Part shown: in pieces, positions 50,105-60,952 of the stretch
Position numbering within the stretch: position 1 is the first letter of the stretch
Layout: every line of letters begins with the position of its first letter
Source: Chondrus crispus
Lineage: Eukaryota > Rhodophyta > Florideophyceae > Gigartinales > Gigartinaceae
DNA length: 64,000 nt
Reading direction: 5' to 3'
NCBI RefSeq assembly: GCF_000350225.1
Contig: NW_005179041.1
Coordinates: forward strand, 124,001 to 188,000
Program-made: the position numbers and the translations under genes
The notes under the pieces: model-generated
What the model saw: the letters and a program-made list of their open reading frames with translations, nothing else
Told to the model about the DNA's origin: nothing
Databases searched by the model: none

Positions 50105-53032
50105 ATGACAGAGCCGCCCGATGGCCGGCAATCTGTAGCCGTCATCGGCGCCGGCGCGGCCGGACTGGCCTCTGCTTGGCTACTTGCCCGAGGCAGATAC
50201 TCCGTCTATGTCTTCGAAGCTCGTGACACGGCTGGCGGCCATGCCCACACCCTTGACCTTCCCATCCCCGGCAATACCACAGGCGCTACCGTCCCCGTCG
50301 ACGCCGGCTTCATCGTGTACAACACCCGCACCTACCCTGATCTCGTCAGCCTTTTTGAAATACTCAATGTCGAGGAGGAGAACTCCTTCATGTCTTTCGC
50401 TGCCAGCATTGAGAACCCTTCCACCAACACTTTCTTTGAGTGGGGCTCAGACACCGTCGCCTCCCTCTTCCCGACCCGCTCCAGCCTGTTCAATGTGTCT
50501 ATGTACACCATGCTTTTTGATATGCGCAGATTCAACAACGCCGTCTACGATTTCGTTGACAAGCTCGAAAATGACCCGCAGTTCCAAGATGCCAACATCT
50601 CGCTGGGTGAGTTTCTCGAAAAAGGCTCGTATTCATCCGTCTTTATCCGTTGTTACCTCGTGCCTATGGTGTCGGCGGTCTGGTCAGCCTCCTTTTCGAG
50701 TGCCATGAGGTTTCCCGCCCGATCTATGTTTCATTTCTTCATCAACCACGGTCTGGCCCAAGTTTTTGCACGTCCTCAGTGGCGCACACCAGCTGGTCGT
50801 TCAAGAGAATATGTCACCAAGATCGTTAACGATATTCGAGATCACTCCGGTGTTGTGTTACTGGGCACGCCAGTAACACACGTTATGCGAGATGAGCGAG
50901 GCGTTACGGTCTACGCCGCCGCCACTGGTCCAAAGAGGTTCGATCAAGTTGTTTTTGCCACTCACCCTCCCATTACACTCGAACTGCTCGGCTCAGGTGC
51001 GACGGAGGACGAGAAGCGCATTCTCGGTGCGTTCCGCTACTCAGAAAACCAGGCCTACATCCACCACGACCAGCGACTCATGCCCACGAACAAGTCGGTC
51101 TGGAGCTCGTGGAACTTTATTGGAAGGAAGAGACAAGGGCAGACTAATAAAGAAAATGGTACGTCTGCCACATGTCCCGATGATGCCAGTCTAGGCCAGG
51201 CTGCACCCAATGGAACTACGCAAAACGATGCGATCCCATCTGATGATGATGAGCCCGTCTGTGTAACGTACTGGCTCAATAAGCTTCAAAACTATCACAA
51301 ACATCACACCCCAGTGCCAGACATGTTTCTGACGCTGAATCCGGTTACAGAAATTGACCCTGACAAGATCATCAAATCATTATCTTTCGGCCATCCCCAG
51401 TTCACGGAAGAGAGTGTTAATGCACAAGCTCTTCTACAACAAGTAGTACAGGGACAAAACAGATCTTGGTTTTGCGGAGCTTACGCGCGCTATGGTTTCC
51501 ATGAAGATGCAATGATGATAGGCTTGAATGTGGCGGAACGCTTATCAGAGTTTACAAACTTGAGGCCCTGGAAGTCGAAGGAGAGACTAGCTATTAATGA
51601 TAACTCGAGGCAGTACGACATTCCCCTTTCCCCGCTCCGGAATCCTGTGTTTTTCTTTATTGGGGGGCTCATTGTACTCAATGCCGTCATGTCGCGCTTG
51701 CAGCAAGGCCTTGGCAAGATTGCAGCCAGAATGTCTGAGGAGGACCCCGTTGTCGTTGTCGCGGTTGGCGACGGTCGTTTGCATCGCTTTGGACCGCGAC
51801 GCTCAAGGATGGGGTTGAGCAGACCCCAGCCCAGTCGCATTGTGAACATGCCAGGCTCCGTTCTGCCCGGTAAACTGCAATCTGGCAGAATGACAGTGAG
51901 GACTCCAAAGGTACTTGCGCGCATCACCGAAGCTCTCAGATATCGTCATCCACTTGCTCCAACAGCAGCGAGAGCCTTTGCTGCAGCTGAGGTTGACTGT
52001 CCAACCCCGCAAGATCTTTCAACTACTTTGAAGGCCTTATTTATTGCAGATGGGTTAGACGTGGATCCATCAAAAGCCAGAGCGGGTAGAGCGAAGTTCG
52101 CAGAGAGCCTTCTTTCTTATGTCGTCGGCGGGTTCCAGAAAGTCAAGACATTGCCAACGCACACTCGACTGACTGAATTAACAACGTGCATCTCCAGTGT
52201 TGTTTACCCTTCCTGGTGGCTTGAAATGGACAGTGAAGTCCAGAGCACAGAGTGCAAACAAATGGACAATCGGACCGTGTCTTTGGGATCTATCAGCGAT
52301 TTGAATGCACCTTCGAATACTGTGGAGATTCTTGGAGATTTGTCGGAAGCGACAATATCTATTCTTCAGAGCAACGATAATTCACGAGCTACGGTGGTTG
52401 TCCGAACGAGTGAGCGAATGACCTTCGTTGACAGAAAAGCTGAATTGTTGTCCGTTCGTGAACAAATAGAAATCGTGCTATTCAAAGATTTTGTGAAGCA
52501 GTGGAGTGAAGCGAAGGATGAGAGGAATACAAGTTCTGAAAACCGAAAACTCTGCTTTGACCTCATATTATCCCCTGCGCTCGTCAATCTCTTTGAGGGG
52601 TCAGGGTTCAAGACCCTTGGAGAAACCTACGCATTTGTGCGGCAACTCGCAGTTCTTGGGGCCACGATTGAGTTCGGCGTAACCGTCTGCGGGGTACATC
52701 GCGATTGCAAGGACTGCGAAGGGCCACGCAATGTTGATGACGTTTTTGCGGGAGACGAAGGATTTACTCTATGCCGAACAAGAGACGTTATTGGAGCTAG
52801 CGAAAGGTGTGGTCTTGAACTGCAACGCGTCTCATTTATGGACAATGAAGAGGCTGCCTTGGATGTACAGGAGGTGATAAACAGGGTGTACAACAGTTTA
52901 GCTGTCGATCTTCTTGAACCAAGTGAGACGCGTGTTGTTTTAGCGCAGTTGTGCCTGTGGGAAGCTGCGCTACTAATCGGCCATGTCCGTCGGATGGCGG
53001 TAAGATTTAGAGCAGTGAGGATTCTAACTTAA
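50105..53032 (+). CDS. FAD-dependent oxidoreductase (COG2907-like) fused to an unassigned C-terminal half
   Basis: 975 residues, one exon. Residues 11-25 (VAVIGAGAAGLASAW) plus FEARDTAGGHAHT form an FAD-binding Rossmann motif. Residues to about 490 follow the oxidoreductase domain that precedes cyclopropane fatty acid synthase in plant enzymes and is encoded beside it in bacteria: MVSAVWSASFSSAMRFPARSMFHFF, FARPQWRTPAGRSREYV, VTYWLNKLQNY, WFCGAYARYGFHEDAMMIGL. A possible membrane segment follows (PVFFFIGGLIVLNAVM). The remaining ~430 residues show no methyltransferase glycine motif, so this is not the usual synthase fusion. A strongly diverged synthase-like fold remains possible. Substrate unknown, probably lipid-related. 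Confidence 0.8.
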   Translation: MTEPPDGRQSVAVIGAGAAGLASAWLLARGRYSVYVFEARDTAGGHAHTLDLPIPGNTTGATVPVDAGFIVYNTRTYPDLVSLFEILNVEEENSFMSFAASIENPSTNTFFEWGSDTVASLFPTRSSLFNVSMYTMLFDMRRFNNAVYDFVDKLENDPQFQDANISLGEFLEKGSYSSVFIRCYLVPMVSAVWSASFSSAMRFPARSMFHFFINHGLAQVFARPQWRTPAGRSREYVTKIVNDIRDHSGVVLLGTPVTHVMRDERGVTVYAAATGPKRFDQVVFATHPPITLELLGSGATEDEKRILGAFRYSENQAYIHHDQRLMPTNKSVWSSWNFIGRKRQGQTNKENGTSATCPDDASLGQAAPNGTTQNDAIPSDDDEPVCVTYWLNKLQNYHKHHTPVPDMFLTLNPVTEIDPDKIIKSLSFGHPQFTEESVNAQALLQQVVQGQNRSWFCGAYARYGFHEDAMMIGLNVAERLSEFTNLRPWKSKERLAINDNSRQYDIPLSPLRNPVFFFIGGLIVLNAVMSRLQQGLGKIAARMSEEDPVVVVAVGDGRLHRFGPRRSRMGLSRPQPSRIVNMPGSVLPGKLQSGRMTVRTPKVLARITEALRYRHPLAPTAARAFAAAEVDCPTPQDLSTTLKALFIADGLDVDPSKARAGRAKFAESLLSYVVGGFQKVKTLPTHTRLTELTTCISSVVYPSWWLEMDSEVQSTECKQMDNRTVSLGSISDLNAPSNTVEILGDLSEATISILQSNDNSRATVVVRTSERMTFVDRKAELLSVREQIEIVLFKDFVKQWSEAKDERNTSSENRKLCFDLILSPALVNLFEGSGFKTLGETYAFVRQLAVLGATIEFGVTVCGVHRDCKDCEGPRNVDDVFAGDEGFTLCRTRDVIGASERCGLELQRVSFMDNEEAALDVQEVINRVYNSLAVDLLEPSETRVVLAQLCLWEAALLIGHVRRMAVRFRAVRILT

Positions 53033-53143
53033 TTTATTGGCAGCTTTCAGAACCTGTAAATGTATATTCTTCATAAATTTAGCTTCTACTACAAAAGAAG
53101 TGCTACAGGGGGCGACGGGACGGTGTATCGTACAAGTATGCGT
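53033..53143. other. Short gap between convergent genes
   Basis: 111 bp between two stop codons; both 3' UTRs must lie here or overlap. Confidence 0.7.
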
Positions 53144-55588
53144 TCAAACGTGCCTTCTCATTGAACATTGCTTGTGTGCTGATTGAATTACAGACTGAGA
53201 TACTACGTCGATGTTAAACTTAAGTTCTTGAAGCCGAACACACATTCTCGTAGTCATGCCCTCTGACTTTCCTGGTTCCCCAAACTCCTTCTCAAATTCA
53301 AGCCTGTGAATCCACGGATATCTTTCCTCGTCTTCAACAGCTTTGTCCCATCTTGAAAAAGCGAGTTCTTTAATTCTTTGATTATGTTCATGACGACGCA
53401 TACATTCCTTGAAGACATCTGTTTGTGGAGCTGACATAGCAGAGCTGTATTCAAGGCCAAATATTCGAGCGAAGCTGTCGAATGGACCTGCTTTGTAGGC
53501 AAACGGGAAGATCTCGATAACCGCCGTTGATGGTTTCAAGAAGATGAAGTTTGCATTCCCGGCGCCGTGGGTTGTGATCAAAATATTCGTCTCCTGCATA
53601 ATGCGGACTTGATAGTCGAAGGACTTTTCTTCGAAATCCACCACTTGGAAGTTAGACTGGATGCCTGCAGCTGAACTAAGAACATTTAACTTCTTTTCGA
53701 GTGCCTGTAGTCTCAGGAGAGCTCGAGGTCCCTTTCGTGTCAATGCTGTTATTCGAATTTGGCATTTTGTGTTTGCAAATCCGTTCATTGTCCAAACTGA
53801 GCTTCGCGAGATGCCGTTCGCACCTAAAACAACATTTTGTCCTCGAACGTCAAAGAGACCATAAGGGAAATGATTTTCGATATTGCTGTTCACAACTGAC
53901 CGAAAAACTGATACTGTGGATGGCGTCTGCGCAGATGCCAACTTTAAACTTTTTTCAGAACCAGCGCGGACCATGGAAAACCCAATAGAGGGATGTTTGA
54001 AAAATTGTGCAAGCCTTGGAACCCAATCTGACGAAGGTCGTTTCCATGTCTCATCAAAGACAAGCATCGATGGCTTAAAATCAGTCATTTCGGAGGCCGA
54101 TCTAATACCAACCTGGAATGTTCGGTTCGGATGAAGAGAGGAATGTGGAAGTGTCATTCTTCCAGACCCCAGTAAGGTTTCACTCGCTACAAGCAGAATG
54201 AATATGTCGGTGACAAAATGGGGCATATGATTGCGAGGTGCAGAAGTACCACACAAATCTCGTTTCGAATTCGTCTCGTCTAGTTCAAAAGACCCACGGA
54301 CGGCTTTCGCTAGAATTTTTTTGTCGAACTGCAATGTGCCTTTCGATGACACGCGTTCCACAGCATAAATTGGCTCCTTTATCCCACAACGAAAACGTAA
54401 ATATTCCGAATGCATCTTCATCCATTTTGGGAGTACAAGCCGGCCATCAGACAGACGTGCAACATTGAAAAGACGGCAGAGTGATTTCCCTCCAGCGAGT
54501 GACCATACCTCAACTGTCTCTGGTGCATCCCCTCTTTGCTGAACAGGCAACGAAACCTGGGAACCCCCCTCTGAGTATGCAGAGTTTGCGTTTGAGTCAT
54601 CTGCTTTCATGCCACTGGCTGTTTTGGGGGATTTAAAGTTGGGTCCAGACGATATAGCATCGTTCTGAACATGCTCCACAACGTTGAGTGCACTCGAGTG
54701 AAGAACGTCTGAGTGTATCTTGGGCTTGGCATTAGAGAGTCCTAGTCTATTTTTCTCAATATCGAACGGTGGATTATGACTCGGGGGTGTTCTGATTGTG
54801 TTGTGAGTACGTGAAATTGTGGGCGCAGCACTTGCACCATTAAGTGTTTCTGGTATAATATTGTACATAATTGAGGCTGTAACTGGTAATGGCTCAGCGG
54901 GACCCAATGCGATGCTCTTCACGAGGTACTGAAGCGCTGGTACAGCCATGAGAAACTCGGCAAGCATTCCTTGGTTTGACACAAATCTTCCAGTCCTTAC
55001 AACTTTGGAAGAACGATCATCGTCGTTGAAGTTCCGAACTTTTCTTCCATGAAGCCTCTTGCGGTTATACATCTTGGAATTCCCCTGTTTCAAGTGATAT
55101 GGTTGCCGAAATACTGCACTTTCAGCATCCGTTTCCCGTGACGCATTCTTCGAAATGCGAAGCTCCTTCCGAAGGTACACCAGCAAGCCAGCTAGAATAC
55201 CAACTGCCATAAGAGCGGCTGGGCAGAGCGCAAAAACTCGTGTATAAAAAGACCTCTTTGGTAGCTTGATTGTGTATTGGATGCAAGTGCTTGGCATTGG
55301 AAGGGTAGCCTTTCTGGAAAGAGGCGGAATGCGGTTTTTCTCATTAGCTTGACTGACTTCCTTTGTTTTAGCACTCCTAACCTTTGAAAGATTCGCATGT
55401 TTTCCACACATTGTCTTCTTCTGTCTGTTTAAATGAAGTAGTTGGTTTGGATGCTCGCCACCCCGCGCAGTTGTTCTTTCTTTCCGTAACCTTGAATCTG
55501 CTGGAAATATGGTATGGTCTGGGGGACGCCACGGTGGGCCATTTGTAGAAATCGATAACTTGTCGCCAGCCATGCCGTGAAACCGCAT
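53144..55588 (-). CDS. GT61-family glycosyltransferase (DUF563), type II membrane protein
   Basis: 814 residues, one exon, ATG at 55588. A short cytosolic part is followed by a hydrophobic segment near residue 120 (VFALCPAALMAVGILAGLLVYL) and then a long stem, as in Golgi glycosyltransferases. The catalytic signature is in the C-terminal third: LLRLQALEKKL, VDFEEKSFDYQVRIMQETNI, LITTHGAGNANFIFL and AVIEIFPFAY, typical of GT61 enzymes (xylosyl-, arabinosyl- and N-acetylglucosaminyl-transferases). The donor and acceptor cannot be told; cell-wall polysaccharide or glycoprotein synthesis is likely. A nearer ATG (MCGKHANL) would keep the anchor, so the start is not certain. Confidence 0.85.
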   Translation of the reverse strand: MRFHGMAGDKLSISTNGPPWRPPDHTIFPADSRLRKERTTARGGEHPNQLLHLNRQKKTMCGKHANLSKVRSAKTKEVSQANEKNRIPPLSRKATLPMPSTCIQYTIKLPKRSFYTRVFALCPAALMAVGILAGLLVYLRKELRISKNASRETDAESAVFRQPYHLKQGNSKMYNRKRLHGRKVRNFNDDDRSSKVVRTGRFVSNQGMLAEFLMAVPALQYLVKSIALGPAEPLPVTASIMYNIIPETLNGASAAPTISRTHNTIRTPPSHNPPFDIEKNRLGLSNAKPKIHSDVLHSSALNVVEHVQNDAISSGPNFKSPKTASGMKADDSNANSAYSEGGSQVSLPVQQRGDAPETVEVWSLAGGKSLCRLFNVARLSDGRLVLPKWMKMHSEYLRFRCGIKEPIYAVERVSSKGTLQFDKKILAKAVRGSFELDETNSKRDLCGTSAPRNHMPHFVTDIFILLVASETLLGSGRMTLPHSSLHPNRTFQVGIRSASEMTDFKPSMLVFDETWKRPSSDWVPRLAQFFKHPSIGFSMVRAGSEKSLKLASAQTPSTVSVFRSVVNSNIENHFPYGLFDVRGQNVVLGANGISRSSVWTMNGFANTKCQIRITALTRKGPRALLRLQALEKKLNVLSSAAGIQSNFQVVDFEEKSFDYQVRIMQETNILITTHGAGNANFIFLKPSTAVIEIFPFAYKAGPFDSFARIFGLEYSSAMSAPQTDVFKECMRRHEHNQRIKELAFSRWDKAVEDEERYPWIHRLEFEKEFGEPGKSEGMTTRMCVRLQELKFNIDVVSQSVIQSAHKQCSMRRHV

Positions 55589-56603
55589 CGCTCCTCGACA
55601 ACCTATGACGCACGAACAGCAGCTCGTGAACCCATTCAGGTGGATGAGCAGGCCCTTCCCTACACTTTGATATCTTCAAAAAACGGTTAGCGAACAAAGT
55701 GTAACACTCGCAAGGTTTGATGCATATGTTTAGTCGGGGAAGATGAATGCCATGTTGGATAGTATGGGTTTAGAAAAGTGGATATTTGCAGCATGCGCTA
55801 TGCAGGCTTTACATGCGTTGTTCGAATTAAATAAATCAGAGATGAAATCCGAGACGTTGGGCGCAATCATCTGCGCCTCCACATCTGCACGCTTCAAAAA
55901 GGAACTTGCTGATACCACCAGCCGTGAAGGGGCAACCCTATTTCTTCCCGCATTAATTGGCTTTACATGGTTGCATCGTGCAAGAGACTGCGAAATCGTC
56001 CAAAATGATCCACCGATATATCTTTCGTGACGCTACAATAGGAAAAATGTACTGAAGGCTCTCACAATGAAGTTTGTGTACAGTAATATGTTTACTGCCT
56101 TTGGACCATTATTAAGCCAATCAATTGTAAAGTCTATGTCCTGTTCGAGTTCGCATTGTCTCTCTTGTCTCCGCTCTGCGTGATCTATAGGTCTGACCGT
56201 GCCTTCATAACAGGTAGCACACACGTGCGGATTCCTGAGAAATCGGCTGTTTCATTTTTTAAAATTGTCATAAGTCTACCTACTCGGCACTTTCTTCTCT
56301 AACGGAATGCAGATGTCCTTTTTACCTGAGAGAATAATATTTTGTCGTTGCAGTAGTTCTCTGCAATGTTTAGTTCTTCGCCGAGAAATTGAATGTAGAA
56401 ACCAGGTGCTCGTGCCTGATAAGAAATGGCCATACCGTATGTGAGAAATCAACTCCGTGATTCACGCAACACTCCCGCATTGGAAGCATGGTCTTCCCCC
56501 GATTGATTTCCCTCGGTTCAAAATGCGTTCACTTCACTCGGTTCGTCCAGCAATGTGGAGGAATTCGTAGTGCGCTGAGCATGATACTGTATCCTTGGTA
56601 CAA
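55589..56603. other. Intergenic region, no clear gene
   Basis: A 95-codon + strand frame (55743-56030) overlaps a 62-codon - strand frame (55730-55918), and another - strand frame lies at 56033-56224. None is recognisable. Confidence 0.4.
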
Positions 56604-57110
56604 GGGGGGGGGGGGGGGGGGGCCGCGATATAAGAGCACTTTGAATAAGACCGACCTCGCAATAAGAGCACCATTTTCGCTTGGCACGGTATCATAACTT
56701 CAAGACCCATCAGACACTGTAATGGCAATCACACAGGCCTTTTCTCGGGGTATTTCAAACGCAGCGACGAAACAACATGATATTGGGGAAGAACGCGCCA
56801 CTATACCGACCGACCGCCACTATACCGACATCAGTTGGTCTGAATACATTATTGCTACCGCTAGAAACAATTGCTCATGATTGCCATATATAACAGAAGT
56901 AGGGATGTTGTTGCGGAGAGTGAGAAGCGTGTTCGCGCGCTTACGAGGGAGGGCTTCTGTGCACAGGTCCAGGCAACTACTTATTGGTGAGGCGTTACAG
57001 CGTTCTAAGGAGTAAAATGGGCATCCTGTACGAGATTCTTGAATAGTAGCAACCTCGGATTAAGAGCAGCATGAAGGGTTGGCACGGGGTGCTCTTATAT
57101 CGTGGTCCCC
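56604..57110. mobile_element. Small inverted-repeat element (MITE-like), about 490 bp
   Basis: The left side after a 19-G run reads GGGGCCGCGATATAAGAGCAC (about 56619-56639, given here in two parts: GGGGCCGCGA, TATAAGAGCAC). The inverted right end (57089-57110) reads GGGGACCACGA then TATAAGAGCAC. Inner copies of TAAGAGCA and GGCACGG are also mirrored. No coding capacity and no clear target duplication. The G run may be an expansion of the terminal Gs. Confidence 0.65.
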
Positions 57111-57270
57111 AGTGTACCTCCAAGGTACAGCATGCATGATACGGAGCAAATACAAAGTCCATACGCATACACGTGTGCAGAACAGAAGCAACGGCACTGA
57201 AGTGCCATTGTACCTGTTCAGCGCAATTTCATAACCCTTTGACGCGCCACCTGCGGCAGAGTCAGGGTGT

Positions 57271-58470
57271 GTCTTAACTTGCCCGGGTTTGCTTTGCTTG
57301 CCCGAGTTTGCCGGTCATTTATTAATTTATTAATGTAAGTACACGCCTTCCCCTTACGTTAGTAGTGGACAGGTGTCCCAGAGCGACGGTGCTGACTTAC
57401 AGAGGCATACAGCGCCATAAATTGCCAGAACACAACGGGGAGGACACTGTGGGTTCTACAAATTCGCTCCGAGGACGCATCGACAGGGACGTGACATGCT
57501 GCAGCGTCAAACAACTTCGCCCGAGGGACGCGTCGACATGGACGCGAGACGCTGCAGCGTCGCTCGCTTCCGACCCAGAACGTGGCCATTGCGGGTGATC
57601 CCAGATCACCGGGATAAATAATTGATCTCACCCCCTACTTCTCTCCTTACTACTCCGCGGGATAGCGTATCTATCGCCGGCGCTGTTTGGTCAAAAAACG
57701 GATCTACAACCACTGCCCAGTATCGCCGTTCGCCTCCCCTCCTTTCTTCTCAATCTAATCACTCCTACGCAATGCACGGCAATAGAATCATCACTGCTAC
57801 GACCGCACTAACCGCAACCGCAGCTCTATTCTCCCTCCTTTCATTTCACCAAGCTATTTCAAACTATCCTCGACCCCGAAAATTCACAAAGCCCTTAGAT
57901 CTCCGACGGGGATGGACCTTTGTCAGAGCCAACAGAATTTTTAACGACAAAGAATTCAGTCGTACATACCGTATGGAGGGGGGATAATATTTGGTCAGAA
58001 ACGCCCGCTGCAGACGAGGAAGCAATAGTGAGAGACTTTGCGTTGGTGGCCCCCGTCTTCCGAATGGTGGGAGTCGGAGAGATGCGCCAGAGGCGCGGAG
58101 AACGGCGCACGTGGCATTGAGGTGTGGAAGCCATTTTCAGGAAAGTAGTAGGCAGAGAGGTGCTTCGTAGAGTTGGGTTGCCTTTGCGAGATGGCAGGTG
58201 CATAGATTTTTGCAAAGGGGGAGTTGAGGATGTTTTCGGCAAGGGGCAAGCACTGCGTCCACCGGAGCACAGCGTCCAAATTCGAAAGTTACAAACTTAC
58301 AAAAGTAGCCAATATATGATTGACATTTGTCATTACACACTGACATAACTTGAGCTTGCAGTGTAGGGTCGTACTTAGTTTCAAATCATATATTAACGCC
58401 CAGTAGCCAATAGTAGTGCAAATCATGGCTCCGGGCAAGCAAACCCGGGCAAACTCGGGCAAGTTAAGAC
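57271..58470. mobile_element. DNA transposon derivative, 1.2 kb, with GTCTTAACTTGCCCG ends
   Basis: Left GTCTTAACTTGCCCGGGTTT (57271-57290); right, inverted, GTCTTAACTTGCCCGAGTTT. Further GCTTGCCC and GTTTGCC copies follow on both sides. The interior includes a truncated PIF-like transposase start (57772-57987), so it is probably an internally deleted copy. No duplication could be fixed. Confidence 0.65.
57772..57987 (+). pseudogene. Possible N-terminal fragment of a PIF/Harbinger-like transposase
   Basis: 71 residues from ATG 57772 (MHGNRIITATTALTATAALF). The end, FNDKEFSRTYRMEGG, resembles the helical segment before the catalytic domain in PIF-type transposases (F.DKEFRR.FRM). The frame then stops and no DDE motif follows. 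Located inside the 57271-58470 element. Confidence 0.4.
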
Positions 58471-58729
58471 CCTCCCTCAACGAAGAAGATGCTGCTGCAT
58501 TTGTAGGGCCACATTTGTTGATCTCAAAGACGCTGTTGCGAGTAGGGGTCGCCCATGGGACTTCTTTGTGCATGTACTAGCAACTAGAAGACCGTATCTG
58601 TGCGCAAGAGTACAAGAGTTACGCAGCAGTTTTTCGGGTGTACGGAAAATTAATGCGAATTGCAAGCATCGAAGCGCTCTCTACCACCGATCTTCGGCGG
58701 CAGACCTCGGATGTACAAGAAGTATCCGA

Positions 58730-59422
58730 ATGGCGAGCAGATGTGGCCCTCGTCTCTTGAGGGTTTTCGACATGAGCGATCGCGGCCCCCTGTCGGCGCA
58801 GATGAGTCCCTTCGTGAGGGCACTATCTGAATGCAAAGGCCCAGTCCTCGGCTTGGATGTCGGCTTGCGTCATATCGGAGTAGCGCTGTCCGACGAGCGC
58901 CGTCTTATATCCTTTCCACGGGGCGGTTTTGGACGAGCCTCCATTCGCGAGGACATAGCCAGCATGCGAAAGATTACCGAGCGGGTGGAAATGCACGCAG
59001 CCGTTGTTGGGATGCCGACTTGCTCCGGCAGGACTGCATCATATGCCAAAGTACAGGATTTTTTCAGGGCTTATGCACAAGGTGTTCTGCCGGAGTGCGG
59101 CATCCGAGTCATCGGATTTTGGGATGAGAGCTATACGACGCAGTTGGCCAAGGACTCTTTCATGGGGCATGCGAAGAAGAGGGATAGAAATCGGCTTGCG
59201 ACACGGAAAAGGGTCGTGGATGGTGTAAGTGAATGACGCTTTTTACGTTTTGGATCGCCTGGCGGAGTCTTTGTGACACATGGACGTGTACTAATTATTT
59301 TCCCTCTGGCTATGTGACATTCTTCCGTTGAAATTCATTATGTGACGAAGTACGCAGCAGGAATTATACTACAAGATGCCCTGGACGCTGTGAAAGTTGC
59401 AACGGACGGAAGCCCAGTATGA
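58730..59422 (+). CDS. ruvX: RuvX/YqgF Holliday-junction resolvase-like protein, two exons
   Basis: Exons 58730-59224 and 59351-59422, intron 59225-59350 (126 nt, GTAAGTG...ACGAAG, phase 0); 188 residues. The second exon adds YAAGIILQDALDAV, the family's C-terminal helix (usually AALILQDYL), which supports the splice. Motifs: VLGLDVGLRHIGVALSDE with the first catalytic Asp, VVGMPTCSGR, and FWDESYTT with the acidic Glu of the DERxTT motif. The Arg of that motif is Ser here. The Arg-containing N-terminus (MASRCGPRLLRVFDM) suggests an organelle. Roles known for the family: Holliday-junction or pre-16S rRNA cleavage. Confidence 0.85.
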
Positions 59423-59857
59423 CTCCCAAGCGTGTCAGCTGCTATGCTGATGTACTGTCAACTACACGGCTACCCGCTAAGATCTGTATCGTTTGCGTTG
59501 TGTGGTTGCGAAACATGTAGAGCTATGTTGGAGTGGTTGGTCGCAATCGGATGAGAGCAACTACTTTGTCAAAAGCTGTCCCAAATGTAATGGGTTCCAG
59601 CACGAAGCTCTCGCAACCAGGGATGGCAGATTAGTGGCTTGCAGAGCTATGGCGTGACAATGCAAGTCGCACAGCACTCGGGTAATACTCCGAAACGAAA
59701 AGTTTATGCGAATCAAAAGTAATGAGGGGAACCGTATCGCAGAAGAGCTAGAGGCCCCAGGAAGGTCAAAAGGATCATTATCGATTCGAGACAACGCTCC
59801 TGTACGCAGTTGAGTTGAAGCAAAGTGCTCCCTCGACAGCAAGTTGCAACTCAAGGC
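59423..59857. other. Intergenic region
   Basis: No gene or repeat recognised. Confidence 0.5.
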
Positions 59858-60499
59858 ATGGACTCGCTTTCGCTCTGCGTCGTGTGGTTATGCGGGATAG
59901 CATACTGGCGCGATCTGCTAGACCCGAGCCTGTTCACTGCTGCTCGTTTCTGCGGCGAGAAGGTGCAAGCGCTCAACGTGCCCACGCCTCGCAAAAGCGA
60001 GCTCAAGCATCGCGGCCTTTTTGCTTGGCTCTATCATGACGCACCGCGCCTGTTTGAGAAGCGTCAGAACGGGGGTGTCATGCTTTTGATATGGCAGAAC
60101 GGCATTGCGAAAAGCAACGACGAAGACGACTGGAACGTTCCGCTGTGCGCGGTCGAAGGGGATGAGAGGATCGGGTGCGACGCGGTTGTCGTCGAGGCCC
60201 ACGAGATGCGGTGGTCGACGTGCGACGACGCGGGGGTAGACGAAGAACGCCTCCAAGCAAGAGTGGCCCAGGTTCTACGCACGATTTGTTCGTATTCCAT
60301 TTTCTTAGGCCCGCTAGAGAAAGGTTGCGACATTGAAATCGAGGCGTTCGATTGTGCCGAGGATGAGCGAGCTGTAAATGAGAAGGTGCGCCATTTGCAG
60401 TGCAAGAAATTCAAGGGGCTGCACACGGCGACGGCGCAGATATCGTGGTCTGTTTACGTTGAGCGGAGCGAGTTGAGAGTTTTGAGTTCGGGTCTCTGA
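59858..60499 (+). CDS. Conserved-looking hypothetical protein
   Basis: 213 residues from ATG 59858 (an in-frame GTG lies at 59825). The N-terminus is hydrophobic with Trp and Cys (SLSLCVVWLCGIAYW). The rest is mixed alpha/beta, with HRGLFAWLYHDAPRLFEK, VMLLIWQNGIAKS and an acidic middle. Codon use is GC-rich like the neighbouring genes. I do not recognise a family. Confidence 0.55.
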   Translation: MDSLSLCVVWLCGIAYWRDLLDPSLFTAARFCGEKVQALNVPTPRKSELKHRGLFAWLYHDAPRLFEKRQNGGVMLLIWQNGIAKSNDEDDWNVPLCAVEGDERIGCDAVVVEAHEMRWSTCDDAGVDEERLQARVAQVLRTICSYSIFLGPLEKGCDIEIEAFDCAEDERAVNEKVRHLQCKKFKGLHTATAQISWSVYVERSELRVLSSGL

Positions 60500-60952
60500 T
60501 TCACGGAAAAAGCTTATTGTTTCCTTTCTAAATCCGAGATCTGCCGTGATCCGAACACCGTTTGTCTTGATGTGTGAAGAGATGGCTTTGACAGACTTGA
60601 ATGCGACATGGACGAGTAGCGTTTCTGGGGATCGAATGTGGCAGGTACAGTACCCAAGGGTACAGTATGGGCGCTACTGTATCGCGACCAGTGTGAGTGG
60701 GAATTACTGCCCGCCCCCGCCTCGTTGTGTCCCCCCGGGGCATGTTCCGATGGCTCTAAAAAGATCTCACCCAGATACAGCCAATAACACGCTGCGGCAT
60801 GCGTAATCCTCATCCATCATTCTTACCAGTCCTGCCATGCACACCCCCTCAGACCCGGCCGCGGTAGATCCCTCTGTTGATACACACCTCCTTGCCTGGC
60901 TCACCCAATCCTCCCCCATACTCCTCCCCCACCGCCAACCACCTCCCCCACG
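60500..60952. other. Intergenic region upstream of uvrB
   Basis: Contains three TACAGTA-type words at 60645-60698 and a pyrimidine-rich stretch directly before the uvrB ATG. Confidence 0.5.
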
